Source of the DNA: Ga0077530 sp046293075
GTDB lineage: Bacteria; Pseudomonadota; Alphaproteobacteria; Rhizobiales; Hyphomicrobiaceae
DNA: 64,000 nt
Assembly (NCBI GenBank): GCA_046293075.1
Contig: JBKBPL010000024.1
Coordinates: forward strand, 1 to 64,000
Reading direction: 5' to 3'
The notes below the pieces were generated by a model. That model made no database searches, had not been told where the DNA came from, and saw only the letters and a program-made list of their open reading frames with translations. A program made the translations under genes and the position numbers. The stretch's first letter is position 1; every line of letters begins with the position of its first letter. Below, in pieces: positions 18,052 through 27,187 of the stretch.

Positions 18052-18447
18052 ATGAGCCCCAAGCCGACAACCAACCTCCTTCAGCACATCCTTCTGCTCG
18101 ATGCCGCGACCTGCATCAGTGCCGGCGCCGTGATGGCCTACGGATCGAACTTCGTCGCCGGTCTCACCGGCATTCCGGCGCCGCTGCTCTATTGGGCCGG
18201 CCTCATCCTGTTCCCGGTCGCGGCGCTGATGATCTATGCCGGCCTGCAGAGAACGCCGCCCCGCCCACTCGTCTGGCTGATCGTGCTCGGCAACATCGGC
18301 TGGGTGATCGCGAGCCTCGCTGTCTTCGCGTTCATCGCGCCGAATGCGCTCGGCACCCTCTTTATCGTGGCACAGGCCGCGGTCGTCGCCGTCCTCGCGC
18401 GGCTCGAGCACGGCGCGATGCAGCGCTCGGGCCTCGCTGCGGCCTGA
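18052..18447 (+). CDS. Small four-helix membrane protein, function unknown
   Basis: This 131-residue protein has about four hydrophobic segments: LLQHILLLDAATCISAGAVM, IPAPLLYWAGLILFPVAALM, LVWLIVLGNIGWVIASLAVF and NALGTLFIVAQAAVVAVLA. It resembles small inner-membrane proteins found divergent from MmyB-type XRE regulators in proteobacteria. No catalytic motif is seen. The ATG at 18052 has GGAG eleven bases upstream; ATGs further upstream (18007) lie in non-conserved sequence over the regulatory region. The neighbouring regulator suggests its expression is inducible. Confidence 0.75.
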   Translation: MSPKPTTNLLQHILLLDAATCISAGAVMAYGSNFVAGLTGIPAPLLYWAGLILFPVAALMIYAGLQRTPPRPLVWLIVLGNIGWVIASLAVFAFIAPNALGTLFIVAQAAVVAVLARLEHGAMQRSGLAAA

Positions 18448-18466
18448 GTTTGGCGGAAGCAACAGC

Positions 18467-18988
18467 TCAGGAGAGGCGGGCGACCGCCTCTCTCAGCGCG
18501 CGTGCCGTCGCCTCGTCGAACGCGACAAGCTTGACGTCGATCCCGAGGCGCTCGCCCTCGGTGGCGCACACGGACACGGCCTCGCGGCAGGCTTCCCGCA
18601 ATGGATAGCCGTAGATGCCGGTGCTGATGGCAGGAAAGGCAATGCTGCGACAGCCGTTGTCCGCGGCAATCCTGAGCGCGGATGCGTACGCGCTGCGGAG
18701 CAGCTCGGCCGCCCTCTGCGGATCATGCTCCGCATAGATCGGACCAACGGCGTGCACAATGAACTTGGCCGTCTTGATCCCGAACGCGGGCGTGATCACC
18801 GCGCTGCCGGTCGCGCACCCACCGATTGCGCGGCACGCCGCCGTCAGCTCGGCCACGCCGGCCGCACGGAAGATTGCGCCGCACACGCCGCCGCCCATCG
18901 CGAGCGCGCTGTTGGCGGCATTGACGATCGCGTCCGCGGGAACACGTGTGATGTCGCCTTGTACGACGTCAATCGATGCACTCGACAT
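18467..18988 (-). CDS. Macrodomain protein (O-acetyl-ADP-ribose deacetylase type)
   Basis: Single macrodomain of 173 residues, the YmdB/MacroD class that hydrolyses O-acetyl-ADP-ribose or removes ADP-ribose from proteins. Diagnostic motifs: VVQGDITRVPADAIVNAANS, the glycine-rich loop MGGGVCGAIFRAAG, FIVHAVGPIY and the phosphate-binding loop FPAISTGIYGYPL. The MacroD-class catalytic region is intact. It begins three bases after the upstream phosphodiesterase gene stops, so it is the last gene of a four-gene minus-strand operon with GST, an AhpD-like protein and that enzyme. Confidence 0.93.
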   Translation of the reverse strand: MSSASIDVVQGDITRVPADAIVNAANSALAMGGGVCGAIFRAAGVAELTAACRAIGGCATGSAVITPAFGIKTAKFIVHAVGPIYAEHDPQRAAELLRSAYASALRIAADNGCRSIAFPAISTGIYGYPLREACREAVSVCATEGERLGIDVKLVAFDEATARALREAVARLS

Positions 18989-18991
18989 GGG

Positions 18992-20242
18992 TCACCCCCA
19001 CGCGATCGCTCTTCCTTCCATATCGTCCACCGGCAGACCAAGAAACGACAGGATGGTCGGCGCAATGTCAATCAGCGACGTCCGCTCCGTGCGTCGTCCC
19101 GGCTTGCCACCCGGATGGTCGACGATCAGGAAGGGCCGCGTCTCGTCCGGGCCCCAGCCGCCATGCTGGCCGAAGCCGAGCCCCTTGAAATCCGGGCCAT
19201 TGAACGCCGCCCACCGCTGCCCGGCAACGCCGAAGTCGTTCGGCTCGGGCGAGCGCGCGAGGCTGATGCCGGCGACGAGCCCGCCTTCGGGCGCAATCCC
19301 GAGGCGCTCGAGTTCGCCCGGCGTGGCAATCCCGCCGACCCAAGGCGAGGCCTTCAGGCTCTCCATGACATTGGGCACGATGCGCTCGGCGTCGCCGATG
19401 GCATAGAGCAGCGCCGCAGTACCCTGGGTTGCGAAGGCAAGCTGGCCCGACTCGCGGAGCGTCCCGAAGCCATTCTCGTCGAGCCAGGATGTGACATCGA
19501 TGCCTTTGCTGATCGTCTCGTGCCCGTGATCCGACCCGACCATGAGCAGAATGTCCTCGCCCTTGGCGCGCAAGCCGTCGACGGTGCTGACCACATCTGC
19601 GATGAGCGCGTCGATCTGCTTCAACGCGGTAAGGTGCGCAGGCGAGCCGATCGGCGCATGGTGCATGGTGAGATCGGGATCGCCGAACCACATGACCGAG
19701 ACCGCGCGCGGTTTGCCGCACAGCACCTCACGGCAGAAGAGATCGGCCATCGCCGCATCGCCTTCGAGACCTGCCTGAACCGGGAGCGCCGGTACCGCCG
19801 AGCCGCCCGGACCGTGGGAGCCCGCGCGGTGGCGCACCTCGCCGTGCTCATCGGGATCAAGAAAGTACGCTGCACCCGGGGAGACATTCGAGTAGGCGAC
19901 AAAGCCGCCGTGACCGGCGACGCGCTGCGCCATCGTGGGCACGCGCAGTGTGCGCCCAAGTGCCCTGCGCATGTGGCCGCGGAAGTCCGGCGGACCCGCA
20001 TCGCGCACGACGAGGCGCCCATCCTCGATGAGTGCCATGCGGTTGCCGTGGAGGCCGTGGCGGATCGGCCGGCAGCCGCTCGCTACTGCCGCCGCCGAGG
20101 CGCGCGTCACCGAGGGGAAGATGGCCCGGTGCTCGGCGCAGCGCAGACCGCGCGCCGAAAGCGCGGCAAGTGCTGGCGTGCGCTCCGGGCTGATCCAGTC
20201 GGTGCCCAGACCATCGCAGTTGACATAGACCGCACGTTTCAT
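18992..20242 (-). CDS. Alkaline-phosphatase-superfamily phosphodiesterase
   Basis: The 416-residue enzyme has the alkaline phosphatase/NPP fold. An N-terminal metal aspartate in VYVNCDGLGTDWISPERTP is followed by the threonine nucleophile in IFPSVTRASAAAVASG, DPDLTMHHAPIGS, the metal motif MVGSDHGHETIS and GFGQHGGWGPDETRPFLIVD. The domain is a nucleotide pyrophosphatase/phosphodiesterase-like sulfatase relative; the actual substrate is unknown. No signal peptide is visible, so it is probably cytoplasmic. It lies between the AhpD-like gene (12 bases) and the macrodomain gene (3 bases), which raises the possibility of nucleotide-diphosphate substrates. Confidence 0.88.
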   Translation of the reverse strand: MKRAVYVNCDGLGTDWISPERTPALAALSARGLRCAEHRAIFPSVTRASAAAVASGCRPIRHGLHGNRMALIEDGRLVVRDAGPPDFRGHMRRALGRTLRVPTMAQRVAGHGGFVAYSNVSPGAAYFLDPDEHGEVRHRAGSHGPGGSAVPALPVQAGLEGDAAMADLFCREVLCGKPRAVSVMWFGDPDLTMHHAPIGSPAHLTALKQIDALIADVVSTVDGLRAKGEDILLMVGSDHGHETISKGIDVTSWLDENGFGTLRESGQLAFATQGTAALLYAIGDAERIVPNVMESLKASPWVGGIATPGELERLGIAPEGGLVAGISLARSPEPNDFGVAGQRWAAFNGPDFKGLGFGQHGGWGPDETRPFLIVDHPGGKPGRRTERTSLIDIAPTILSFLGLPVDDMEGRAIAWG

Positions 20243-20254
20243 GCCGCTTTCCCC

Positions 20255-20830
20255 TCACTGCCGCTTGTTGCGCGCCACGCGTGCTTCGATTTGATGGACG
20301 AGCTTGTCGCCAACGGGCGGATCATTCGGAATGCCAAGCGTCTCCGTGAGGCGCGCGAGCATGATGTAGAAGCCAGCGACCAGGATCAGCTCGACGATCG
20401 CCCGATCCGACAGAAACCTGCGCGCCCCGGCAAGCGCCTCCTCCGAGGCGCGCACATCCACGACGACCTCCCGCGTGAAGCGGAGGACGGCTTTCTCCGC
20501 GTCACTGAAGCACGCGGCCTGATCGTCCACGGCCCTGAGGGCATCGATTTGCGCCTGGGTGCCGCCGAGCGCCAGCACGACCGGCACATGCTGCACCCAC
20601 TCGTACTCACCGCCCTCGAGGTTCACGGCGTGCAGGATGACCAGCTCGCGCACGAGCGGATCGAGCTCGAGCTTGCCGAGGAACGTACCGCCGAGCTTCA
20701 TGAGCGGCTTCAGCACGGTTTCGGCGTGCGCCATCATGTTGAAGATGCCGACGGGCGCCGGAAGACGCGCGAGCATCTCGCGCACCTCGGCCGGCGCCTT
20801 CTCGAGGTCGGGAAAGGGAATGCGGGTCAT
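20255..20830 (-). CDS. AhpD-like carboxymuconolactone decarboxylase family protein
   Basis: A 191-residue all-helical AhpD-like protein: MTRIPFPDLEKAPAEVREML, the core DPLVRELVILHAVNLEGGEY and the C-terminal helices DRAIVELILVAGFYIMLARL. The peroxidase CxxC motif is absent (EYEWVQHVPVVL instead), so alkylhydroperoxidase activity is unlikely. GAGGA lies six bases before the ATG at 20830. A second ATG at 20863 overlaps the GST stop as ATGA and would add 11 residues; both are plausible. It is in a minus-strand operon with a glutathione S-transferase. Confidence 0.87.
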   Translation of the reverse strand: MTRIPFPDLEKAPAEVREMLARLPAPVGIFNMMAHAETVLKPLMKLGGTFLGKLELDPLVRELVILHAVNLEGGEYEWVQHVPVVLALGGTQAQIDALRAVDDQAACFSDAEKAVLRFTREVVVDVRASEEALAGARRFLSDRAIVELILVAGFYIMLARLTETLGIPNDPPVGDKLVHQIEARVARNKRQ

Positions 20831-20859
20831 GGAGTTCCTCAACTGGCCGTCGATCGCGC

Positions 20860-21495
20860 TCATGCGGGATCGAACTCCTGGTCCTTCTTCGGGATGAGAT
20901 CATATGGAAGCGCGAATCCGGGCATGGCCTTGAGCCGCTCGGACCACGCCAGCAGGCTCGGCCAGCGGTTGATGTCGAGGCCACCCTCGGCCATGAACAC
21001 CATGCGCCCCCAGCAGGCGATATCGGCAATCGTGCACGCGTCGCCGACGAGCCATTGGCGGCCCTTGAGCCAGTTGTCGATGAAGGTCAGCGCCGCTTCG
21101 GCCTCGGGCCGGAAGTAGGCCATGACCTCTGGGTGCACCTCACGGAAGCGGCTGTAATGGCGGACCTTCGCGACATTGCTGATCGCGTCGGCCTCCCAAG
21201 CGCACCACTCGCGCGCTGTCCACCTATCCTGCACGCTTCTGCCCTCGAAATGGCCCGTGGTCCGCGCAAGATAATCAAGAATGACGTTCGAGTTGACGAT
21301 CGTCAGCCCGGCGTGCTCGAGCACCGGCACCTTGCCGTAGCGGTTGCGCGCGAGGTGCGCCGGCTCGGTCTGCGCGCCGGTCTTGAGATTGACTGTGCGG
21401 AATGAGAATGGGAGCCGCGCGAGCGCGAGATACAGCATCGGCTTGTAGCTCGAGCTCGACGTGAAGCTGCCATAGAGCGTGAGGCGTGAGGACAT
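20860..21495 (-). CDS. Glutathione S-transferase family protein
   Basis: Glutathione S-transferase of 211 residues. It has an N-terminal thioredoxin-like domain (RLTLYGSFTSSSSYKPMLYL, with the cis-proline segment YGKVPVLEHAGLTIVNSNVI) and a C-terminal helical domain with WLVGDACTIADIACWG, the conserved N-capping and hydrophobic staple of GSTs. It conjugates or binds glutathione; the electrophile is unknown. The ATG at 21495 follows AGGAAGCCCCG. It is the first gene of the operon running down to the macrodomain gene at 18467. Detoxification or stress response is a reasonable inference. Confidence 0.9.
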   Translation of the reverse strand: MSSRLTLYGSFTSSSSYKPMLYLALARLPFSFRTVNLKTGAQTEPAHLARNRYGKVPVLEHAGLTIVNSNVILDYLARTTGHFEGRSVQDRWTAREWCAWEADAISNVAKVRHYSRFREVHPEVMAYFRPEAEAALTFIDNWLKGRQWLVGDACTIADIACWGRMVFMAEGGLDINRWPSLLAWSERLKAMPGFALPYDLIPKKDQEFDPA

Positions 21496-21561
21496 CGGGG
21501 CTTCCTGTTGATGGCGCGCCTCTGCTGGCCGAGGCGCTGCCAAATTGCGTCCCGCTCCCGC

Positions 21562-23061
21562 CTACTTCATCACCGGAATCGAGAACTCCGCCCCCTCCTT
21601 GACGCCGGACGGCCAGCGCTGCGTCACGGTCTTGGTGCGCGTGTAGAAGCGGATCGAGTCCGGCCCGTGCTGATTGAGATCGCCGAAGGCGCTCTTTTTC
21701 CAGCCGCCGAACGTGTAGTAGGCGAGCGGCACCGGGATCGGCACGTTGATGCCGACCATGCCGATGTTGATCCTCGAGGCGAAGTCTCGCGCGGTATCGC
21801 CGTCGCGTGTGAAGATTGCCGCGCCATTGCCGTACTCGTGGTCCATAGCGAGTCCGAGAGCCTCGCTGTAGTCGCGCGCCCGCACGACCGAGAGCACGGG
21901 CCCGAAGATTTCCTCCTTGTAGATGCGCATGCCGGGCTTCACCTCGTCGAAGAGGCAGCCCCCCATGTAGAAGCCGCCCTCGTAGCCCTGCAGCTTGAAG
22001 TCCCGGCCGTCCACGCGGAGCTTGGCACCTTCCTTGATGCCAATATCAACATAGTCCTTGACCTTCTGAAGATGCGCAGCCGTCACGAGCGGACCAAAGT
22101 CCGCATCCTGCGAGGTGGAGGGACCAATTTTCAGACCCTCGATGCGCGGGATGAGCCTGTCGATGAGCACATCCGCCGTCTTCTGCCCGACCGGCACCGC
22201 GACAGAGACGGCCATGCAGCGCTCGCCCGCCGAGCCGTAGCCCGCGCCGATCAGCGCGTCGACGACCTGGTCCATGTCGGCGTCCGGCATGATCAGCATG
22301 TGGTTCTTGGCGCCGCCGAAGCACTGCACGCGCTTGCCGGACGCAGTGCCGCGCGCATAGACATAGGCCGCGATCGGCGTCGAGCCGACGAAACCCACGG
22401 CTTCGATCTGCGGATGGTCCAGGATCGCGTCCACTGCCTCCTTGTCACCGTTGACGACGTTGAGGATGCCGGCCGGCAAGCCCGCTTCCATCATCAGCTC
22501 GGCAAGCATGAGCGGCACAGACGGGTCGCGCTCGGAGGGCTTCAGGATGAAGGCGTTGCCGCACGCGATCGCCGGCGCGAACTTCCACATCGGGATCATG
22601 GCCGGGAAGTTGAACGGCGTGATGCCCGCGACGACGCCGAGCGGCTGGCGGATCGAATAGATGTCGATGCCCGGGCCGGCGCCGTCCGTGTACTCGCCCT
22701 TCATGAGATGGGGAATGCCGGTCGCGAACTCGCAGACCTCGAGGCCACGCTGTATATCGCCCTTGGCGTCGGGGATCGTCTTGCCATGCTCGCGCGCCAG
22801 AACGTCGGCGAGCTTGTCCATGTCACGGTTCAGGAGATCGACAAACTTCGCGAGCACGCGGGCGCGGCGCTGCGGATTGACGGCGGCCCAGGCCGGCTGC
22901 GCTGCGCGCGCGTTCTGCACGGCGGCATCGACCTCGGCGGGGGACGCCAGCGGCACCCGCGCCGCAACCTCGCCGGTCATGGGCCAGAACACATTGCCGA
23001 AGCGGCCGCTGGTGCCCTTGATCTTCTTGCCGCCGATGAAATGGGTGAGCTCTTGCGCCAT
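21562..23061 (-). CDS. mmsA: CoA-acylating methylmalonate-semialdehyde dehydrogenase
   Basis: Oxidises methylmalonate semialdehyde (valine catabolism) or malonate semialdehyde to propionyl- or acetyl-CoA using NAD and CoA. The 499-residue protein carries the aldehyde-dehydrogenase core and MMSDH-specific features: FIGGKKIKGTSGR at the start, PFNFPAMIPMWKFAPAIACG, the segment VQCFGGAKNHMLIMPDAD, and the nucleophile in GYGSAGERCMAVSVAV (C282). The usual catalytic glutamate position is Asn in GGAKNH, as expected for CoA-acylating members. The end RFYTRTKTVTQRWP is also typical. It could pair with the omega-aminotransferase at 9201 in beta-amino acid breakdown. Confidence 0.95.
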   Translation of the reverse strand: MAQELTHFIGGKKIKGTSGRFGNVFWPMTGEVAARVPLASPAEVDAAVQNARAAQPAWAAVNPQRRARVLAKFVDLLNRDMDKLADVLAREHGKTIPDAKGDIQRGLEVCEFATGIPHLMKGEYTDGAGPGIDIYSIRQPLGVVAGITPFNFPAMIPMWKFAPAIACGNAFILKPSERDPSVPLMLAELMMEAGLPAGILNVVNGDKEAVDAILDHPQIEAVGFVGSTPIAAYVYARGTASGKRVQCFGGAKNHMLIMPDADMDQVVDALIGAGYGSAGERCMAVSVAVPVGQKTADVLIDRLIPRIEGLKIGPSTSQDADFGPLVTAAHLQKVKDYVDIGIKEGAKLRVDGRDFKLQGYEGGFYMGGCLFDEVKPGMRIYKEEIFGPVLSVVRARDYSEALGLAMDHEYGNGAAIFTRDGDTARDFASRINIGMVGINVPIPVPLAYYTFGGWKKSAFGDLNQHGPDSIRFYTRTKTVTQRWPSGVKEGAEFSIPVMK

Positions 23062-23228
23062 GGTCCTGCAGATCCTGTCGAATGTGATGTTTGCCGTCGA
23101 ACGTCGGGTGGGGCGGCGCTGCCAGAGTAGGCACCGGGGCGGCCCCCGGCAAGGCGACCAATCTGCCGCTCAGGTGCCCATTCCGCGCGCAATTGATTAG
23201 GGGACGGGCACTCAGGCTGCGAGTCTTC

Positions 23229-24281
23229 CTACATCAGAATAACGCCCTTGCCGCTCGTCTGCTTGTCGAAAAGCTTGTAGGCCTCGTCGACCTGATCGAG
23301 CTTCCAGCGGTGCGTGAAGAGATCATCGACCTTGATGCCGCGGTCGGCGATGAAGGTCGCACAGTCCGCCTGCCCGACGGTCGAGAACGTCCAGGAGCCG
23401 ATAAGCGTCACCTGGCGGCGCAGGAGGTCGGGGCTCACCTCGAGCGTCACCTGACCGCCTTCGCCAACGAAGCAGGCCTTGCCCCACGTACGCACGCTCT
23501 GCACGGCCTGACGGCGCGCTTCGGGCGAAGATGATGCATCGAGCGTTGCGTGCGCGCCAAGGCCGTGCGTCGCCTGCCTTATGGCGCCGACGACATCGTT
23601 CGTGCTTGCCGGATTGATCGTCAGATCCGCGCCGAAGTCCTTTGCGCGGGCGAGGCGCTCCTCGCTCACATCGAGCGCGATCACGCGCGCCCCCATGGCC
23701 GCCGCGAGCTGGGTCGCCGAAAGGCCGACCGGTCCCTGGCCGAAGATGGCGATGGTCTGATCGCCGGAAAGCTCCAGGCGCTTGAGCGCGCCCCAGGCCG
23801 TCCCGGTGCCGCAGGAGATGGCCGCGCCCGTTTCGAATGAAAGCTCGTCGGGCAGCGCCACGAGCGTGCGCGCCGGCACCTTCATGTAGGGTGCATGCGC
23901 GCCGTGACCGGTCGCACCGTAGATCTCGGCGACGCCTTCATTGCAGAGCTGCATCCAGCCCGTGGCGCAGTGCGGACACACCCCGCAGCCGCGATAGTGG
24001 TGCACCATCACCCGTTGGCCAACGCGCGCTTCCTTCTCGCTGACACCCGCGCCAACCGCAGCGACGACGCCGCACGGCTCGTGCCCGGCGATGACGGCGC
24101 CCGTATGGCCGAGCCCGAGCAGCTTTGCCGCCTCGCCCGGCGCCGCCCGATAGAACTTGAGATCGCTGCCGCACATGCCCGACGCCTTGATCTCGAGAAC
24201 GACCTCGCCGGGACCCGGCGTCGGATCCGGGAACTCGCGAAGCTCAACCTGCCGGTCTCCCGCAAACACCGCTGCCTTCAT
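23229..24281 (-). CDS. Zinc-dependent alcohol dehydrogenase (MDR family)
   Basis: Medium-chain dehydrogenase of 350 residues. The catalytic zinc ligands are in SGMCGSDLKFY and GHEPCG, and structural-zinc cysteines in GCGVCPHCATGWMQLC. The Rossmann motif is IFGQGPVGLSATQLAAAMGA with an acidic end at IALDVS (NAD preference). It is close to L-threonine 3-dehydrogenase/sorbitol-dehydrogenase-like members, but the substrate is unknown. It is encoded upstream of mmsA on the same strand with a 167-bp gap, so co-regulation is uncertain. It is divergent from the hydroxyacid dehydrogenase gene at 24518. Confidence 0.9.
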   Translation of the reverse strand: MKAAVFAGDRQVELREFPDPTPGPGEVVLEIKASGMCGSDLKFYRAAPGEAAKLLGLGHTGAVIAGHEPCGVVAAVGAGVSEKEARVGQRVMVHHYRGCGVCPHCATGWMQLCNEGVAEIYGATGHGAHAPYMKVPARTLVALPDELSFETGAAISCGTGTAWGALKRLELSGDQTIAIFGQGPVGLSATQLAAAMGARVIALDVSEERLARAKDFGADLTINPASTNDVVGAIRQATHGLGAHATLDASSSPEARRQAVQSVRTWGKACFVGEGGQVTLEVSPDLLRRQVTLIGSWTFSTVGQADCATFIADRGIKVDDLFTHRWKLDQVDEAYKLFDKQTSGKGVILM

Positions 24282-24517
24282 TGCTTCCTCCTGCTCCGCC
24301 TTGCCGCGCCGCGATTGGAACGCGGCTCAATTGTTGTGCTGCTAGACTACTGCCTCGGCAGCACTTGTCAGCAGGAGACCGCCACGCGGCACGCGAAACG
24401 CAGCCGTGCGCCGCGGCAGCCCCCCGTTGCCTTGCTCCTGCGCACCGTGGCAGGTTCCGCGCTCAGAACAACACAATCGCTGCCGGCTCCAGAGCAGCGT
24501 CCAGCAGGGAGCGCGAC

Positions 24518-25561
24518 ATGCCCAAATTCAAGATCCTCACGCCCGCCGGCGCTTCGTTCACGGTCAACGGTGGCGGCTACGCCTATGAGATGGAGGCTCT
24601 CGAGGGGCTCGACGCCGAGATCGTCGAGTGCCCGGCGACAGAGGAAGGCTTCATCGCCGCCGCCAAAGGCGTCGATGCCGTCTATGCCAAGGGCATGAAG
24701 TTCACCCGGCGGATGATCGAGGCCCTGGACAAGTGCCGGGTCATCGCGCTCGGCACGGTCGGTGTCGACTATGTCGACGTGGCCGCCGCCACCGAGAAAG
24801 GCATCCCGGTCACGAACTGCCCCGACACCTTCATCGAGGAGGTGGCGGACCACGCCATGATGCTGCTGCTCGCCGCGCATCGCCGGGCCCTCGAGCAGGA
24901 TCGCATGGTGCGCGAAGGCTGCTGGTCCGAGGGGCGCCCGCAGCTGCTGAAGGTACCGCGCCTGCAGGGCCAGACGCTCGGCTTCATCGCGTTCGGCCGC
25001 GTCGCACGGGCAACGGCTACGCGCGCGAAGGCTTTCGGCCTGCATCTGATGGCTCACGACCCCTTCCTCGACGAGCTCACGATCTCCGCGCATGGCGTCG
25101 AGCCGGCCAGCCTCTCAGAAGTGCTGAGCAAATCCGATTTCGTCTCGATGCACCTGCCGGCCACGCCGGAGGCCGTGGGCTTCCTCAAGGAGCCCCACTT
25201 CCGGCAGATGAAAAAGACCGCCATTTTCATCAACACCGGGCGCGGGCCCACGGTCGTCGAAAGTGCGCTGATCAGGGCCCTTCAGGAGGGCTGGATCGCC
25301 GGCGCGGGCCTCGACGTTTTTGAGGTCGAGCCGCCGAAGCCCGACAATCCGCTGCTGAAGATGAGCAATGTCGTCCTGTCGCCGCACAATGCCTCTGCCT
25401 CCGCGCGCTTCGATCCGGCACGCAAGAGGCGCGTCGGCCGGGAGCTCGCGCTCGTGCTGACGGGCCGCTGGCCCATGTCCTGTGTCAACCCGACGGTGCT
25501 GCCGGCAAGCGGGCTCAGGCGCTGGCAGCCTGTCTCGATGGAGCGCGGGCCGAACTCGTGA
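24518..25561 (+). CDS. D-isomer-specific 2-hydroxyacid dehydrogenase
   Basis: NAD-dependent reductase/dehydrogenase of 347 residues in the D-3-phosphoglycerate dehydrogenase superfamily. The catalytic triad is visible: R242 in FINTGRGPTVVE, E271 in LDVFEVEPP and H290 in LSPHNASASAR. The nucleotide-binding loop reads GFIAFGRVARATATRAKAFG (155-174), where the usual GxGxxG is altered to GxxxFG. The substrate is unknown (glyoxylate/hydroxypyruvate or C-terminal-binding-protein-like). The start at 24518 is fixed by an AGGGAG ribosome binding site; the longer open frame upstream is not coding. Confidence 0.9.
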   Translation: MPKFKILTPAGASFTVNGGGYAYEMEALEGLDAEIVECPATEEGFIAAAKGVDAVYAKGMKFTRRMIEALDKCRVIALGTVGVDYVDVAAATEKGIPVTNCPDTFIEEVADHAMMLLLAAHRRALEQDRMVREGCWSEGRPQLLKVPRLQGQTLGFIAFGRVARATATRAKAFGLHLMAHDPFLDELTISAHGVEPASLSEVLSKSDFVSMHLPATPEAVGFLKEPHFRQMKKTAIFINTGRGPTVVESALIRALQEGWIAGAGLDVFEVEPPKPDNPLLKMSNVVLSPHNASASARFDPARKRRVGRELALVLTGRWPMSCVNPTVLPASGLRRWQPVSMERGPNS

Positions 25562-25631
25562 ATTGCTCACGACCGGGGATTGCCCGCAAGAGCGGCTCTG
25601 CTTTCTGCTCCCCTGCCGTGATGGAGACAGG

Positions 25632-27074
25632 TCAGAATGAGTGGCGCAGGTAAGCGCCGATGTGCGGATAGCCCACGCTTCGACGGTCGCCCTCGATGCC
25701 CACGTAGCGCCCCTTGGCATCCGTGAGGGTGTAGCCGGCTTCGAGGCCCAGCACCATCCCGGACCTCGGCACGACCTCCACGCCCGCCTGAAGCACCGCA
25801 CCGCGCACATCCACCTGAAAATCCAGCCCGGGCATGGTGGCGATCCCCGGCTCGGCATCCGGAATGAGTGCGTCGGGCCCGCCGCGCATCGTGATGTCGA
25901 ACAAGGAGGCATTGAAATTGAGCTTCACGCGCGGCGTCAGCATGTGCTCGTAGGACGCGAGGGCCGACCATCCCGTCGACTTGTGAACCACGCCGTCGTC
26001 TCCTGTCACGTAGTCCGCGGCGAAGAACGGAATGCCCAGATAGCCCATGGCGCCGGATGCGTAGGCGACGGAAAGGCCCGCGCGCCCGAACGCTCCCTTG
26101 CCGTGCTCCCCGATGATGTCCTCCCACTTGACGCGCGACTGCAGCCCCGCCGACCACGCCCAACCCCACACACTTCTGTCACGGTCACCGGTGAATGCCT
26201 TGGCCACCTCATCTTCGACATGATGAAGTGCTCCGGAGACATGATAGAGCGTGGACGGGGTCGCAATCCGCGCCATGGCGACGATATCGGGCATGCCGGA
26301 TCGGGTCGGCCGCGCGAGAATACCGTCACCATACGTTCGCCGACCAGAGTCCTCGAGCGCGAGCGAGAACGATGCATTGCGCTCCAGGCGCTGCGTGTAC
26401 GAGGCCGCCATGGTCGTGATGATCGACGTGTATCCGGGTGTGACGACGCTTGGCAGCCGGTTGAAGCCGAACAGGGACTGCTGAACGCCGACCTTGAGGC
26501 CGTTCAACTGCACCCATGCTTCCTCAATGGCACCGAGATAATAGGAGTCGTCGGTCTTGCGCAGTTCGAGAATCAGATCGCCGTCGCGCTCATAGCGGGT
26601 TTGGGCGTCGCCCGTGATTTGGAGAAAGCCCCGCACCATTCCGAGATCGCTTTCGCCGCGAAGCATGAGGTACGCCGAAGCCACCACGCCAGCCGACGGA
26701 TACCGGGTCTGCTTTCTAACATCCTCAATATCGTAGTAGACGATCGGAACCCCCGGCCCAGGCGTGTACATCGTCGGAATGCGCTGGCCCGTCAGGAAGA
26801 GGTCGCGATGGGTAAACTCCATGGCCGCTGAGAGGAGGACGCTCCCCCCCGTGGTGGCGCAGAGCCCTGAGCCACCGACAGCGATGTAACCCGGGCCATA
26901 CGCGTGGCAGCGCTTGTCGTCGTTGGCACGCACGATCTCGGCCGGCGCCGCCTGATCGGCGCGCGCAGCGCCTCCGGCACTTGCTTCCTGTGCGTGCGCG
27001 AGAAGCGCCAAACCACCGGCCACGAGCCCCAGCGTCCCCGCACGCCACCTGCCAGTCTTGAGCCCCCGTGCCAT
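25632..27074 (-). CDS. Porin (alphaproteobacterial Porin_2 family)
   Basis: Outer-membrane beta-barrel protein of 480 residues. A signal peptide (GTLGLVAGGLALLAHAQEAS, cleavage near AQEASAGG) precedes the Porin_2 hallmark CHAYGPGYIAVGGSGLCATT. The remainder consists of alternating beta strands rich in aromatic residues and ends HIGAYLRHSF, the terminal phenylalanine expected for BamA recognition. It likely forms a trimeric channel for small solutes. GGAGG lies ten bases before the ATG at 27074. It is encoded downstream of the curlin-like genes on the same strand, which may be chance. Variable extracellular loops make close orthology hard to judge. Confidence 0.85.
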   Translation of the reverse strand: MARGLKTGRWRAGTLGLVAGGLALLAHAQEASAGGAARADQAAPAEIVRANDDKRCHAYGPGYIAVGGSGLCATTGGSVLLSAAMEFTHRDLFLTGQRIPTMYTPGPGVPIVYYDIEDVRKQTRYPSAGVVASAYLMLRGESDLGMVRGFLQITGDAQTRYERDGDLILELRKTDDSYYLGAIEEAWVQLNGLKVGVQQSLFGFNRLPSVVTPGYTSIITTMAASYTQRLERNASFSLALEDSGRRTYGDGILARPTRSGMPDIVAMARIATPSTLYHVSGALHHVEDEVAKAFTGDRDRSVWGWAWSAGLQSRVKWEDIIGEHGKGAFGRAGLSVAYASGAMGYLGIPFFAADYVTGDDGVVHKSTGWSALASYEHMLTPRVKLNFNASLFDITMRGGPDALIPDAEPGIATMPGLDFQVDVRGAVLQAGVEVVPRSGMVLGLEAGYTLTDAKGRYVGIEGDRRSVGYPHIGAYLRHSF

Positions 27075-27187
27075 GTGTTGCAGCCTCCGCACGTCGATCG
27101 GTTGGTGGGCAAATTCGAGCAATGCCAGTCCTCCCCGGTCCCTGGACCAGGTGCTGCATCACGCATCGCGTCGCACGCGTTCGCCCC

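Noticed and set aside
18344..21118. A 924-codon open frame on the plus strand
   Set aside because: It lies antisense to four clear minus-strand genes (macrodomain, phosphodiesterase, AhpD-like, GST) and its translation is low-complexity Arg/Ala/Glu without motifs, as expected from high-GC codon bias.
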